This document shows, piece by piece, positions 46,682-59,300 of a DNA stretch of 64,000 nucleotides; position 1 is the stretch's first letter; each line of letters opens with the position of its first letter. The notes below the pieces were generated by a model that saw nothing but the letters and a program-made list of their open reading frames with translations, ran no database searches and had not been told where the DNA came from. This DNA is from Gordionus sp. m RMFG-2023 (taxonomy: Eukaryota > Nematomorpha > Gordioida > Chordodea > Parachordodidae): assembly GCF_954871325.1 (NCBI RefSeq), contig NC_088776.1, forward strand, positions 6,765,985-6,829,984. Direction: 5' to 3'. The position numbers and the translations under genes were made by a program.

Positions 46682-48769
46682 ATTCATTTGGCGACGATTT
46701 ATTTTTCAAGTCATTTTGACGACGACGAATTATTTAAAAGAAAAAGATTAAAATTATACCTTGCCTCTGAAGAAGATTGAAGAACATATTCAATTTCATA
46801 TTCCAGAATTTGTCAAAGAAAAAGTTAATATTCAGGATTACCTATATAATTTAGAACTCATTTTCAAAGAAAAAATATTTTCGATCAAAATAAAAAACAA
46901 ATTGGCCTATAGGCACTGAAAATTTAATTAAATTAAAATTTTTTATTGTAACAACCTTTCTTTTTTATTTAGTAGATATATATTTTGTTGGACAATTAAA
47001 TTAACAGTTAAAAATTTATTTATTCATTTTAAAAAAAAATAATAAAATTTAAATAATATAAATTATTTAACTTTACTCTAGAATTTTTTAAGGATGTCTC
47101 GAGTATTTTTCTTCATAGAAACAATTTTTATACCTTAAAAAGAAATAACGAAACTATAATTGATTTTTCAATTAAATTAAAAAGCATTTGAGCTTTATGT
47201 AATTTTAAATCGCCGGTTGATGAACTTTTAAGAGATATTTTCATCTTAGGAGTAGGGTTACCTGAGCTGGACAAAGAACTTCGGTCAAAATATGCCGAAA
47301 GAAATATTACTTTTGAAGATACTGTGCGTCTAGCTATCGCGCTGTCTTTATTGGAAAAGAAAACCCTGACAGAAGTTAATAAAATAATTAAACATAAGCC
47401 TATGCAAGGTTCCAAAAAATACTTATTTTAGGAATAATTACAACAACGTAAACAAATTCAATAATAATAATAATTATAATGCTAACAAATTCAGCCATAA
47501 TTTTTACAAACCAAGTTTTAAACCTAATTTCAGTCAAAAAAAGTAATATGCTTTAGGTGCGGAAAAGCAAACCACATAGCGAAAGAGTGTAAAACGCATG
47601 CTATACAAATGATTTTACCACGGATAGCTCGCCTCACTTTGCTAATAAAGCTACAATCATTGCGAAGATAAATAGCTGCAGCTTACTATGGAATTCGATA
47701 CTGGGGCGCCGTGTAGTGTGATAGGTGAGGTTACCTGGAGTCGAATAGGCAAACCAACATTATCACCTGCTTATAAACTAGTAGGATATAACCATATCAA
47801 AATCGAAGTATTGGGTGTTTAGTGGAAGTCGAAGTAAAAAATATTTCAAAATTTTTACCTATTTGGGTAGTTAGGGTGAGAATTCCCTCATGGAATGCCC
47901 TTTCTTAAAGAATTTGATATAAAACTTACTGAAGAAGTTCGAATTAATAATATAAATATGAAAGGTTCCGTTTAAAAACTATTGTTTCAAAATTTCCACA
48001 AGTTTTTAAAAAAAATTAGGACAAATAAAATTACAGGAAGCCGTCATCAAGATACAACCAAATACAGTGCCAATTGCGTTGCCATCTAGAAGAATTCCAT
48101 TTTCGTTGCGTCGAACCGTTGAAGCTGAGTTGGACAGACTTTTAAATGAAGGCGTTATCGAGAAGGTAGATCCAACAAAGACTCCAATTACTTGAGCTAC
48201 GCCAACGGTTAATATTTTAAAGAAATCCTGTACCGTGCGGATATCCGGAGATTTTCGTTTAACAATCAACAAATATTTAGCGATAGATAACGATTTACTA
48301 CCAACTTTCGTCGAACTGACAAATAGGATCGAAGGTGGTAAAATATTTTCAACGATAGATTTAAGAGATGCATTTTTTACAATTCGGAATTAGTCCAGAA
48401 TGTAGAGACCTTTTAGTAATTTCGACTCATGTCGGTTATTACCGATATCAAAGAATTCCTTTTGGGTTGACTAGCGCTCCGATAATATTTCAACGTTTTA
48501 TGCAAAATCTATTAAAGGGAATTCCTATGGCTAGTGTATTTTTAGACGATGTAATTATTGCAGGCGAGAATAATTTTGATCATATAGTTAATCTAAAAGA
48601 AGTATTAAGAAGATTTGATAAGGCTGGACTGACAACGACGACCGATAAAATTAAAATTGGAGAAAAGTCAGTTACTTATTTAGGTCATGTTATTGATGAA
48701 TTGGAATTCACCCGACCGAAGATAAGATTAATGCTATAAAAAATCTTAAAACACCGTCTAATTCGCCGT

Positions 48770-49825
48770 TACATCCTTTCAACTTTCCCCTATTTGCGGG
48801 AAAGTGGGATGTAACTGGATGCCTTGGCCTTTATGGCTTTGGCATCCCTAAGGCTTTATTAAATCAAAATTTTATATGACAAATGAATTTGATCCCCAAA
48901 TAGGTCAAGGTGTTCTCGTTGTGCCATCCAAACACGAGAAGGCTCGTCGGCGGGATTGTCCTCGGACGAAATCCATTGGATGTTCTGAGAGATACTTGTG
49001 AAATTGGCGAGACCAAGCTTTTGGAGGATCTGTGTGATAACGATTTCGATTGATGGAGATCTAGATCCTCTTTTCCTAAAAGTGTAATATGTTACAGTCG
49101 AATCAGTAAAGATCATTGGTCTTTGTCCGCTACTAAGTGCGAGGATGGCACCCATTCCGGCGGCGAGTACCTCTTTAGCGTTAATGTGGGCTATTGCATG
49201 GGTCGGGATATTGAACAATAGACAAGTTTCGTTGTAAGATATTGAGGTATATTCTGATTCCCAGAGGCAGATACCGATGTGTGAGTTGGATGCGTCGGTT
49301 TAGACAGGTGTATTAGCATAATATCGTAGAGCTAAAGGCTCTTTCATGGCCTCTATAATAATTCTTGCCTTACGGAATGCCAGATAGGTATCAGTAACCG
49401 GAGTTAGGGATGAATTATTCATGGTGATATAGTAAGGGGAAAATAATCTTGACATCCCGGTGATAGTATATGCATAGTGATTAACTACCCCTAAGACCTT
49501 GGCTGCTAGGTCACGTCCTAGCTCGAGGTGCCAGTACGAGTGCTTTCGGAATATTTGGAGGCACTTTTCCAGTCGTCTCCTTGTGTTTGTATCGGCCTGG
49601 ATAGTCTTGGAGGTGAGATCGATGGGGATGCCGAGGTACGTTATTTTGTCCGTTGGATCGAGGACGGATTTTTCCAAGGCTATTTGTAGACCCCATCCTT
49701 CGAGGGTGCATCGGAGGGACCTGGTCGACCATTTGACGTCGAATTCGCTGTCGCCATAGATAAGAATATCGTCCAGGTAGACGTTGTAATTTGCCTTTCT
49801 GACCGTTTTTGCACAGAAAGAATTA
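48770..49825 (-). mobile_element. antisense reverse transcriptase/RNase H fragment nested in the LTR fossil
   Basis: About 1.05 kb of less AT-rich DNA between the reverse transcriptase and RNase H parts of the host element, on the opposite strand. It codes an RT part with a YLDD box (near 49775) and an RNase H part ending in ADEPSR (near 48950). Its style differs from Ty3 and is nearest DIRS-type elements as I remember them; the family is uncertain. One edge begins with a hairpin (TTACATCC...GGATGTAA). It is a partial, broken fossil. Confidence 0.7.
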
Positions 49826-51242
49826 CGTTCGTTTTGGGGAATGGTAAATTATCATGAATCGTTTATTAAAAATTTACATTCTATTTGTGCGCCTTTACAC
49901 CGACTAACGAGTATAAATGTGAGTTGGTTTTGGTCAGCTAAAGAAGATGAAATATTTAATGTAGTTAAAAAAATATTATCAAAAGAAGATACAATAATTC
50001 CTTATTTAGCCGATATTCCTGTCGTGATTTCTTGTGACGCTTCCGAAGATGATCTAGGAGCTGTTATTGCACACCGATTTCTTACTGGTCAAGAGAAACC
50101 GATTACTTACGCATCGAGGACACTTTCGGCGGCTGAAAAGAATTACGCCACTATTGATCGGGAAGCTTCGGCGATCATGTTCGCTATTGAGAAGTTTCAT
50201 CAATATATTTATGGAAGACATTTTATTTTGGTTACAGATCATAAACCTTTAAAATATATCTTAGGATAAAAGAGACCTACATAAAATAACAAATAACCGT
50301 TTGATACGTTGGGCCACGAAGCTTTTAAATTACGACTATGAGATAATTCATAGGCCGGGTAATCAAAACAGATGCGCTGATGCTCTGTCCCGTTTGGGGG
50401 TAGAGAGAGAAAAAATTAATGAAGTTAAAAAAAGTTTGAAAATCATTGATTTGACAGGCCCCGTGTCTGGAAAGTATTGATTAATTTGCGTAGACACTTT
50501 CACCAAATGGGTTGAAGTTGCAATTTTAACATATTAATTCGACGAGTGTAAATAATCTGCGTAATTATTTCGCTAAATTTGGTTTACCTCGTTACATTGT
50601 CTCAGATAACGGTACTCAGTTTACTGGATCTGAATTCAAAACGTTTCTTTTTAAAAATAATATAAAACATTTTAGATCGGACCCTTCTAGCCCCAAATCG
50701 AATGGTTTGGCTGAGCGTTATATACGTACGATAAAGACGCGTTTCTATACTGGAAGGAAGTGGAACTCCGGACCAGTTAAATTTAGCGATTGTTTTAATC
50801 ACACCGAAATACTACAAACGCAACTACCGGTAAATCCCCTGCCGAAATGATGTTTAGAAGGCCGCTCATGACGACGTTAGATCAATGGAGATTATCTTCG
50901 AGAGAAAGGACTGAAAACGCGTTATGACTGATAGGAACGTTGATCCCCGTGAATTTAAAGAGAAGCAAAAGGTTTGGGTAAAAAACGAAAGGACTGCGGG
51001 ATGGCATGAAGGAACGTGGTTCAACGGAAAAGTGCGATATTGTATGATGTTGAGTCTGAGGGTATTGTAAAAAACAAGCATGCAGACCAACTGAGGGAAG
51101 CTCATGTACAAGCTAAAGAAACACCCATAGCAATGACTGAGGATTTGGAGATTGCAGAACATAATGGAAATAACTCTAGAAAAAAGAGTTTCGAAACCCC
51201 CATTACGTTATTATGATGAATTCAATTTATCGTGGGGAGAAC

Positions 51243-51374
51243 TGTAATGTATTTAAATAAATTGATTTTTTATATTTGCTTAAAGATACAATTTATTTAC
51301 AATTTATTAAATAGAAAAACATATATATATATATAATATTAAATTAATAGTTCATAATAAATTATTTTGATACA
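51243..51374 (+). repeat. right LTR of the Ty3-type fossil
   Basis: Same termini as the left LTR, with an (AT)n expansion in the middle. The spacer 1 homology resumes directly after it. Confidence 0.85.
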
Positions 51375-53045
51375 TTATTTTGTGTGTTTAATTATAACTT
51401 TTTCCTTATTTTCCTACCTATTTTGCAATTTTCCTGAGAACTCCGCTAAAACTTAAATTCTTGGGAATTTTACAGGACTATCGTTGAAGGAGCTAATGTG
51501 TTTATGAGTGATCAGGTGAATGTTTGTTGAGCGCAATAAATGTTGTATCGCGGTTAGATGTAAAAGTATCATTCATTTGTTACCTAACACATGACACAGC
51601 ATATATATGTTCTAAATTTTTGGCTAGAAATGAAGATCTAACTTTCAAATCTTTCCCCTAGCCAAAAACCTCCTTATATTCCGGCAATAGCATATCTAAT
51701 GAAATGTTTCATATTTTTTTCAATACCTATTTATTTTGTATTAATGGTAATAGCTTCATTTGTACCCTAATTCAAAATCAAAAAATATTTTCAGCCTCTG
51801 GGTTAAATTTACATGGCAGTCATATACATTTCATAATTCATAAAACCATTTTTATGCAGAAATGGAATACTATTTAATTATTGTCAATTTTAGGCACTTA
51901 TAAAATTTAAAGGTGTTCAATAATAAAATTAAATATTATAGAATTTTACAATAAAAATTCCTCCTTCCCCCCACACTCTAGAGTAAATTTTTGGTTACGC
52001 GCCTGAATATACCGCCGTCGTTTACTATATATAGTAAAAAAAATTATTAAATTATATCAAAACATATTTATTTCGCTGCCCTATTAGTATTGAGATGGGT
52101 TTTTTACGATTCCGATCTTGAGCCAATTAAAATTATCTGGAGCTATCCTTATAGATTAGCTGATTGCGTCAGTTCCATATTCCCACTTTCTCATTTTTTC
52201 CAAGATTATTTTTTTTTATTCACAAAAATTAAATTATCGAAAAATTAAATTTAGAAATGACAACAAAATAAATGAAATATAATATGTGCAGAATAATTCA
52301 TAAATTATTTTCGTTTATCCAATTGAAAAAAAAAATTATTATTTCTAAACCGACGCCAATGTGCTATTTTTGATAAATTTTAAAAAGTTACTTATTGTAA
52401 TGATTAGTTTATATTTAAGTGATGGATTAATAGATGCCAAATTTACAATATTTTGTTCAATTTTATTTTAACTATTTTTACACTGGAATTGGCCAAAATA
52501 GTATACAATTCACATAATTAATCATTTCTCTTTTATAAGAGAGAGATCTAAATAGTTATTTTATTTTGTAGATGAGGGATTTAGACTACATAAAAATATT
52601 TGTTCTGCTTTCAAATTTTTATGGCAAAAAATGCAAAATACCAATCTTTCTACCCCGGTACGGTATCCCTTACAGCATTCGTGACCAGGTTATGCATAGT
52701 TTCCCTCTAAATATAATGTGATAATGCCAAATTATATAGCTAGATTCAAGTGAATGTGTAAATAAGCAAGAAAATATATAACTTTTAAACCAGGTTAGAT
52801 TAGAACCCTGCTTAATATAATTATACGAATACCTTTTTTTAAAAGAAATCTAATGTTTCAAAATAAGTAAAAAAAGTTTTTATCATGGTGTGGAAAATTT
52901 TAAGAAATTTTAGAAATAGAAAGATTTTTACGATTTATTTTATTATTTGGTTTTTGATAATCTTGAAATTGTAATGCGTGGGGTCATCTGAGCAATATTA
53001 TTTTTTCTATTCATTAAACAATTTTAAAAAAATTTGCTTGAAGAG
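51375..53045. other. spacer 2, last part, upstream of copy 3
   Basis: Counterpart of about 22400-23978. No gene seen. It should contain the copy 3 promoter. Confidence 0.45.
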
Positions 53046-53063
53046 ATGGCGACAGTAAACATG
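53046..53063 (+). CDS. candidate upstream coding mini-exon of copy 3
   Basis: ATG plus ATVNM followed by a consensus donor GTGAGT. It is the counterpart of 23979-23996. It would fit the acceptor GATGAAG just inside exon 1. Confidence 0.28.
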
Positions 53064-53226
53064 GTGAGTTGTCGTTTTTTAAATTATTACTTTTCTCTTT
53101 TTTTGTTAGAATTTTTTTTTTTATAAAAGTGAAATTTTTTATTTTCGTTTCTTTTTGCATTTAAAAAAAGCAAAATTTGTATTTTTAATTCATAAATTTA
53201 AAATAGACTAAATCCACGACCCAAAG

Positions 53227-53333
53227 ATGAAGGAAGGCATTTTATTAAAAAGAGGGACATTACTATTTTCCGAAGAACCTTACGTGGTAACCCTTAAGAA
53301 TGCTTTTAGAAGCAGTCATTGTTCTTATTGCTT
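53227..53333 (+). CDS. copy 3 exon 1: start and N-terminal SET strand
   Basis: Same start, length (107 nt) and GTAAGT donor as copy 2. Reads LLKRGTLLFSEEPYV and ends SSHCSYC. Three residue changes from copy 2. Confidence 0.8.
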
Positions 53334-56300
53334 GTAAGTATCCATTTATATGAAATCAATTTTTTCTAAAGTATTTTTAAAAACTACGATTTGGATCGAT
53401 TTTAATAAATGGCCCTATTAAGATTATAATCTAAATAACATTGTGTGAGCCTAAAGATTTTGCTCATAACTGGCAGAAATGCTTGGGCATCTATTTGCCA
53501 AATCTTGTTGCTTACATGATAAGCAAACTGCTAAAATTTTAAGGCCGTTTTGAAAAATCGACCCTATATAAATTTGTGTTATTATCAAGGGAAAAGTGGA
53601 GGGTACACAGACAACTCTTTAGCAATCTACCTCTTTTATTTTTTCGATTTTTGGATATCAGATGAGTCAAATATTAATATTTTTCAAAATTTCTCGGGAA
53701 TGGATTCTATACTTAGTAAGAAATATATTTCTAGTTTTTCCGGAAGTGAGAGATGAGTAGAATATGAATATTTTAATTTTTCTAGAAATCGATTCCAGAT
53801 TTTAAAAAGAATTTCCAAAAAAAACTCTTTAGTAGTTCTAGCTTTTCGGTTAGCTATTTCTCTGATTCGGACATCAAAATTTTATACGCAGCGAATTTCG
53901 TTAATTTCAAAATAGATAAGAACAGTAAATTTTTAAGGGAAGATAGGAGAAATTTTTGGAGGAACAAGATGGGGGGGGGTGGGTGGAAATCTCTGACTAG
54001 GGGCTTATAATAATTTACCGTAATTCTCATATTTTTAAAAATATCTTAGGCATATCTAGTGTTGTTGAAAGGCTCCATTTAAGCCGATTTTTTAAAACGG
54101 TTAACTCAATATTTTATTCAGATGAATATTACGCTAGTCTAAAGATTTTGCTCATATGGCCCGAAGGTCTAAACATCTAATAGAGAAATCTCGAGGCTTA
54201 GGCAATATTTTTCTGGCTAAAATATTGAGTTAGCCGTTTTTAAAAATCGACTCACAATGAGCCGTTCAACAACACTAGGCATATCTATCAGAGTCCTGCA
54301 AAGGTACCATTTCCACGGCCCGGCCCGGATTTTTTGAAAATATATTATATATATTTTTAAATTTTATAGCTTAATAGCGATTTAAAATATTTGGATTTAA
54401 AATATTCGGCCCGACCCTAGTATTTTTTTTTTAAAAAAATTAAAATACAGGCCGGGCTTAGGGTTGGGGCAGGTCTCAGATATAAATTATTTAAAATTTA
54501 TGGTTTCTTCTAGAAATAATTAATTAATATTAAAATTACAAAAAAAAATTAGCGCTGAGAACAAACTTTCCAGATGCACTGCCTGTCAATTTCAACGATA
54601 CTGTAATAAGGAATGCCAAGTAAATTATTTTAATTTAACTAAGTTTAATTCTCTGTTCCAAATAATGGATTTTAGGTTCAGTAAAAAAAAAACCCCTAAT
54701 AAAGTTCAGATTTCTGAAGTTAAATATGCCAATTTTTTATTGGTTCGAACCAAGAGTAACGGCTCGTAAAATATATTTTTGAACAAATTGTCATGCGCGG
54801 CTCGAAAGATAATTTTTTTTCCTTTTTTAAATAAAACTCTGCTTTGTCGACTAGTACATATCTTTGAATCTAAATAAACCCCAGATGTTAAAATAAAAAT
54901 ATAGATTTCAGATGCCCATTCCTTAATAAGGGGAGATAGTCTCTTTGATAATTATTATAATTTAAATAAATAGGAGAAAAATAATAGATAAACAAGTTCC
55001 TATATAGTTATTAAAAACCTATAGCATGCAACTTGCGTTTAATAAAACTATTTTTTCCTTGTGTTGATTTTCGTTATTTTAATTTGAATAATCTGATTAT
55101 TACTTAAAATCGAATAATGATTGATTCGTTAGAATAATTCTTATTAAACGATTCGATTTGTTAATATTCTGTTCAAAAAATATTTTTTTGATGAAAAAAA
55201 AGTGGATTATTTAACACTTTATTACACACCCGGTTGAATGTCCCACCTAAAAAAGGACCTTTAATACATGGTGGGAGGGACATGTTTAACGGCTTGATTT
55301 TTTTTAAATTTAATACACAGATGGTATAAATCCCATTTAAAAAATAATATTATTTATATTTGTTTAAATATTATCGCGCGCAAAAAGTTTCGTATTTTAT
55401 CAATCCCGCCTTTTTATTATATTATATGCAAAATATTTTTTACAAAATTTTTAAATCTACTTTAGCAAAATTCTGGTATATTTGATAAATAAAAAATGAT
55501 AAGAAACATTATCAATATTTTTAAAAATGATCATTTATTTTTTTGGCAGTTACAAAAAATGTATCGGGTCATTTTATGTCCCACTGTGCAATAATGCTTA
55601 TTTTACATTTATATTTTAAAAATATTATATTTTTTTGTCTGATACATGTTCAACTGATTCGGATTCTTCTTTTGAAATATACTCAAAGGAAGTCGAGGAC
55701 AACCTAATTGAATTAAATTGGAGGGCAATTACTATACCCCCACCAAGTTTTATATCAGATTACGGCTTTGGTGATTAGATTATATAAGAGGTCTCTATTT
55801 CGATTAAAAATTATCAATAGATTCTTGACTTGGGTGTATCATCATCCTTGCAAAGCAATCCAATATCGACTTCTTCAATGATGATACAAGGAAAAAGAGA
55901 TCGGATCATATTTCTATAAAAATTCTTGCTACTGATTCGGAATCCCTTAGGGAAATATATTAGGACATCCTGGGAATGTTCTATTTGTAAAGTTTCGCTA
56001 TGTATTAACGCTAAAGGAAATTGTTTCTTTTCATAACAAAAAATAATGTAAATGGTACACAGTGGGAAATATATGTCCCTCCCCCAGTTATAAATTATTT
56101 TGTAATTTTTGTATTTTATATTATAAAATTTCAATAAATATCAAAAAATAACAATTTAAACCATCTCAATGATTATTTTATTTAAGTTTTTATAGGTGAG
56201 CAATAGAGGATTTTTTTTTAATATTGAAATGTAGCAATAAAGGGTTAAGTAAAAAAAAAATTAAAAGTTCAGCAATGAATATGTTCAATATTGATAATTT

Positions 56301-59300
56301 CAAATGCTTAAGAATTAAGAATAATTTCAAATAATAAATGGCTATTATTCACGAATATTTTATATCCTATTTTTTTATAGTTAATTGTGTTTTTTCGTGA
56401 TTCGTAAAAATCGAATAAAGGTTAATACAAATCATAGATTTATCTCCTATAGATCCGCATATTCTATGCCTTAATGGTTAAATTATATTTTAATAAAAAT
56501 AGTTTTGGGTTTTCAACTTACAATTTTTTTTTAAATTTATTTTTTGTTATTTTTAAAAAGTTATTAACTCTTACTAATTTTTCTTTCAAATTCTTCTTTT
56601 ATAGTGCTATAAACATTCTATTAACTTAAAACGGTATTTACTAAAACAGGCAAATTTGAAAACTACCTCTCACCCTACCTCCTATTCCTTGATTATGCGC
56701 TTGAATATAAAAATTAAATATTACAAAATGATAGTGAAAAAAAAACTAAATTTGAATTTTTACATAATATATAATTAAAAATGATTTAATGAAAAATAAA
56801 TAGAAAATAACAACAAATCTTAAATCCTAAACTTTAAAAAGAATTTGGGTTCATTAAAAATTATAATTTTTCCTGTCCTTGGCTTCTAATTATAAGAGAA
56901 AACCGAAGTATTTGTTCGTCAAATTTTCTGTCCTCCAGGCTTAACCAGCTGAGAGGAGGGGGGGGGTGAGTGCTAACAAAATTTATTGAAAAAAAATATA
57001 AAAGATTTTTACTGTGAATTGCAAAATATTATATCTTTCTCCCTTGTGTACTATCTTAAGCCTCGAAAAGTGTATTTTCCTATATATTTTTTTTAAAGAA
57101 ACACTGATGGATATAACAAATTTTATCCCCTAAAAAATTCTAGTTAATTTATCTCCACTAATGATTGACTAAATAAAATTTCTAGAATGAAATGTTAAGA
57201 TACCTAAAAATACCTATTTTACTGAGAATATTTCTGAAACTTTGTAGTACAAGAAGAAAGAAACTGCAAGCTTGCTCGACAAGATAGAACCTTTAACATC
57301 ACTGTTACAGAACTTATTTAATCTGTAAAAGCCTATTTTGAGTATTGCTACTAAATGCCTCTATCTAAGCCGGTTTTTACTAATAACAAACTTAATATTT
57401 TATCCGGGAAAACATTACGTAAGCCTTTGCTTAAAGATGGCACTATACCTATAAAAATACAATGCGAATCGAGTATTTGCATTATTCGTATTAGATTGGT
57501 ATTTTGGAATTAAATTTGTAGTATTAGTACGAATCGAATAATAAAAACATTATTCGGAATAGGAAAAAATCTAGAAAATATCTTTAAATATTATTTTTTT
57601 GTAATGTATGATTTCATCTTGAAAAATTTTTAATGTATGTAAATTATAAAAGATTTAATTAAATTAAAGATTTTTTACTCAACCTATTTGGAATTTGAGT
57701 TGACTTTTAAAAACGACTAACTCCATATTTTAGCCAGAAAAATATTGCCTAAGCCTTCTATAATATATTTATAGACCTTTGTTCCTTCTATGAGCAAAAT
57801 CTTCAGGCTTGGGGAATATTTTTCCGTTTTTAAAAATCGGTTCAAAACAACACTAATTTGAGTTTCAAAAGGTTAAATGAAAAATAAGTTTGTATTAAAG
57901 AATAAGATTTAAATAGTTTAGAATGTTTATTTTAAATCATACAAATAATTCTATCGAATAAACAAAAAATTATTCGACAAATAATAGATCCCATTCGTAT
58001 TCCGAATAATTTTGTTATTAGAATTCGTAAAATTCGAATAATGAATAATTCATTTTAGATGTAGATGGCACAAAGTTTAAAAATCTTATTAGCGACTATG
58101 CATTATTTTTTTCTGGAGAGTTAAATATCTTAATTCCCCTTCTTCGATGGCTTAACTTATTCAAGACATTTTTTTTATTCATGTTAAATTAATTATTACA
58201 ATTTATTATACCTAGCCCCTACTAAATGAAAGCAATATCGATATTTAATTTAAATTTATATTTACTAATTTTATTACTGTTTTATAGGTCAAAGATTGGT
58301 TAAATCATAAAGAAGAATGTAAGATTTATAAAAGTTTATCCTTGATAGAACGGATCCTAATTGATGACCAACTCCATTTCTTATTACGTATAATTTTCAA
58401 ACTTGAAGTAAGTATTATAATCATTTCTATAAATAAAAATCAAAAGTAAAAATTGTGGGTAAACAATATATTGTATTGAATTGAGTCCAATGATTATTTT
58501 GTAACTAATAGTGCTAAAAAGCCCGATAAGATTATAACCAAAATAACAATATGTTGGTCTAAAGTTTTGGCTCATAGCTGGCAGAAATGCTTGGACTTCT
58601 ATCTGCCAAATCTCAATGCTAACAGAATATTATTTTAGCGGGCTTTTTAACAATACTAGTAATTACGCAAGATATATTAAAATTGATGGTAAAATATTAG
58701 AGGGAGATTAAGATAGATTTTTTTCGATTTGTAAATTTTTTTTTTTGATAAAGTTTTTTTTTTTACCGTGAATCGAATTGAATTCAGCCTCAGGAATAAC
58801 GTACAACTGGTGTAAGCAAATATTCGTACCAGAGGGATCTATATTTTTGGCTTTAACAAAAGAAATTTATATTTAGACCAAGTAGTTACTGGGAATTAAT
58901 ATGGGCCAAGGATTGATGTTGGTAATGGTTTTTTCTAAATTCGTATTTTTGGATACTTTTAAAAGAGACAGTTATTTTTCATATGCTCAATTTTACTATA
59001 AAAACACATATTTTTTTTTAAAAAAAGATTTCGATTTCAAAATGGCTTCCAATTTTTGTCTCTTAACGAGATCGAACTTTGATTATTTATAATTTCGTTG
59101 TTCGTGTATATTATTGATTTTATTCAGTTCTATTACAATTAAATAACTCTTCCGAGTTTTAAAAGTAGTGGCCAGTACAGGAGAGCACGACTGTAGCAAA
59201 TCCCGAACTGAGTTGCAAAGAATTTTAGGAGACAGTCCAGTCGTAAATATTTTTGCCCGACCGTTAAAGCATTGCAAAGTTGCCCGGAATGTAAAATATT

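Larger units (their letters stand above)
46548..51374 (+). mobile_element. Ty3/gypsy-type LTR retrotransposon fossil, spacer 2
   Basis: About 4.8 kb with short LTRs of 134 and 132 bases (46548-46681, 51243-51374) that start TGTAATGT and end TTGATACA. TTTGGCGACGA just inside the left LTR is a candidate primer site, and GTGGGGAGAAC before the right LTR a purine tract. Parts in order: gag-like region with a CCHC knuckle near 47540-47595, aspartic protease (DTGAP, about 47700), reverse transcriptase (about 48040-48740), RNase H (49830-50270), integrase (about 50470-50900). It is broken, with several breaks and one nested insertion. The LTRs differ at roughly a tenth of positions by eye, so it is moderately old. 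Spacer 1 is empty at this site. Confidence 0.85.

Noticed and set aside
47128-47415. Minus-strand ORF of 95 residues
   Set aside because: Antisense shadow of the gag-like part of the LTR fossil.
48006-48272. Minus-strand ORF of 88 residues
   Set aside because: Antisense of the reverse transcriptase part of the LTR fossil.
55814-56134. 106-residue minus-strand ORF
   Set aside because: Inside the piggyBac-like element on the strand opposite its acidic frame; no family resemblance, probably chance or a shadow.
58384-59277. Small ORFs in intron 3 of copy 3
   Set aside because: They overlap a MITE and inserted DNA, show no domain, and are not shared with copy 2.
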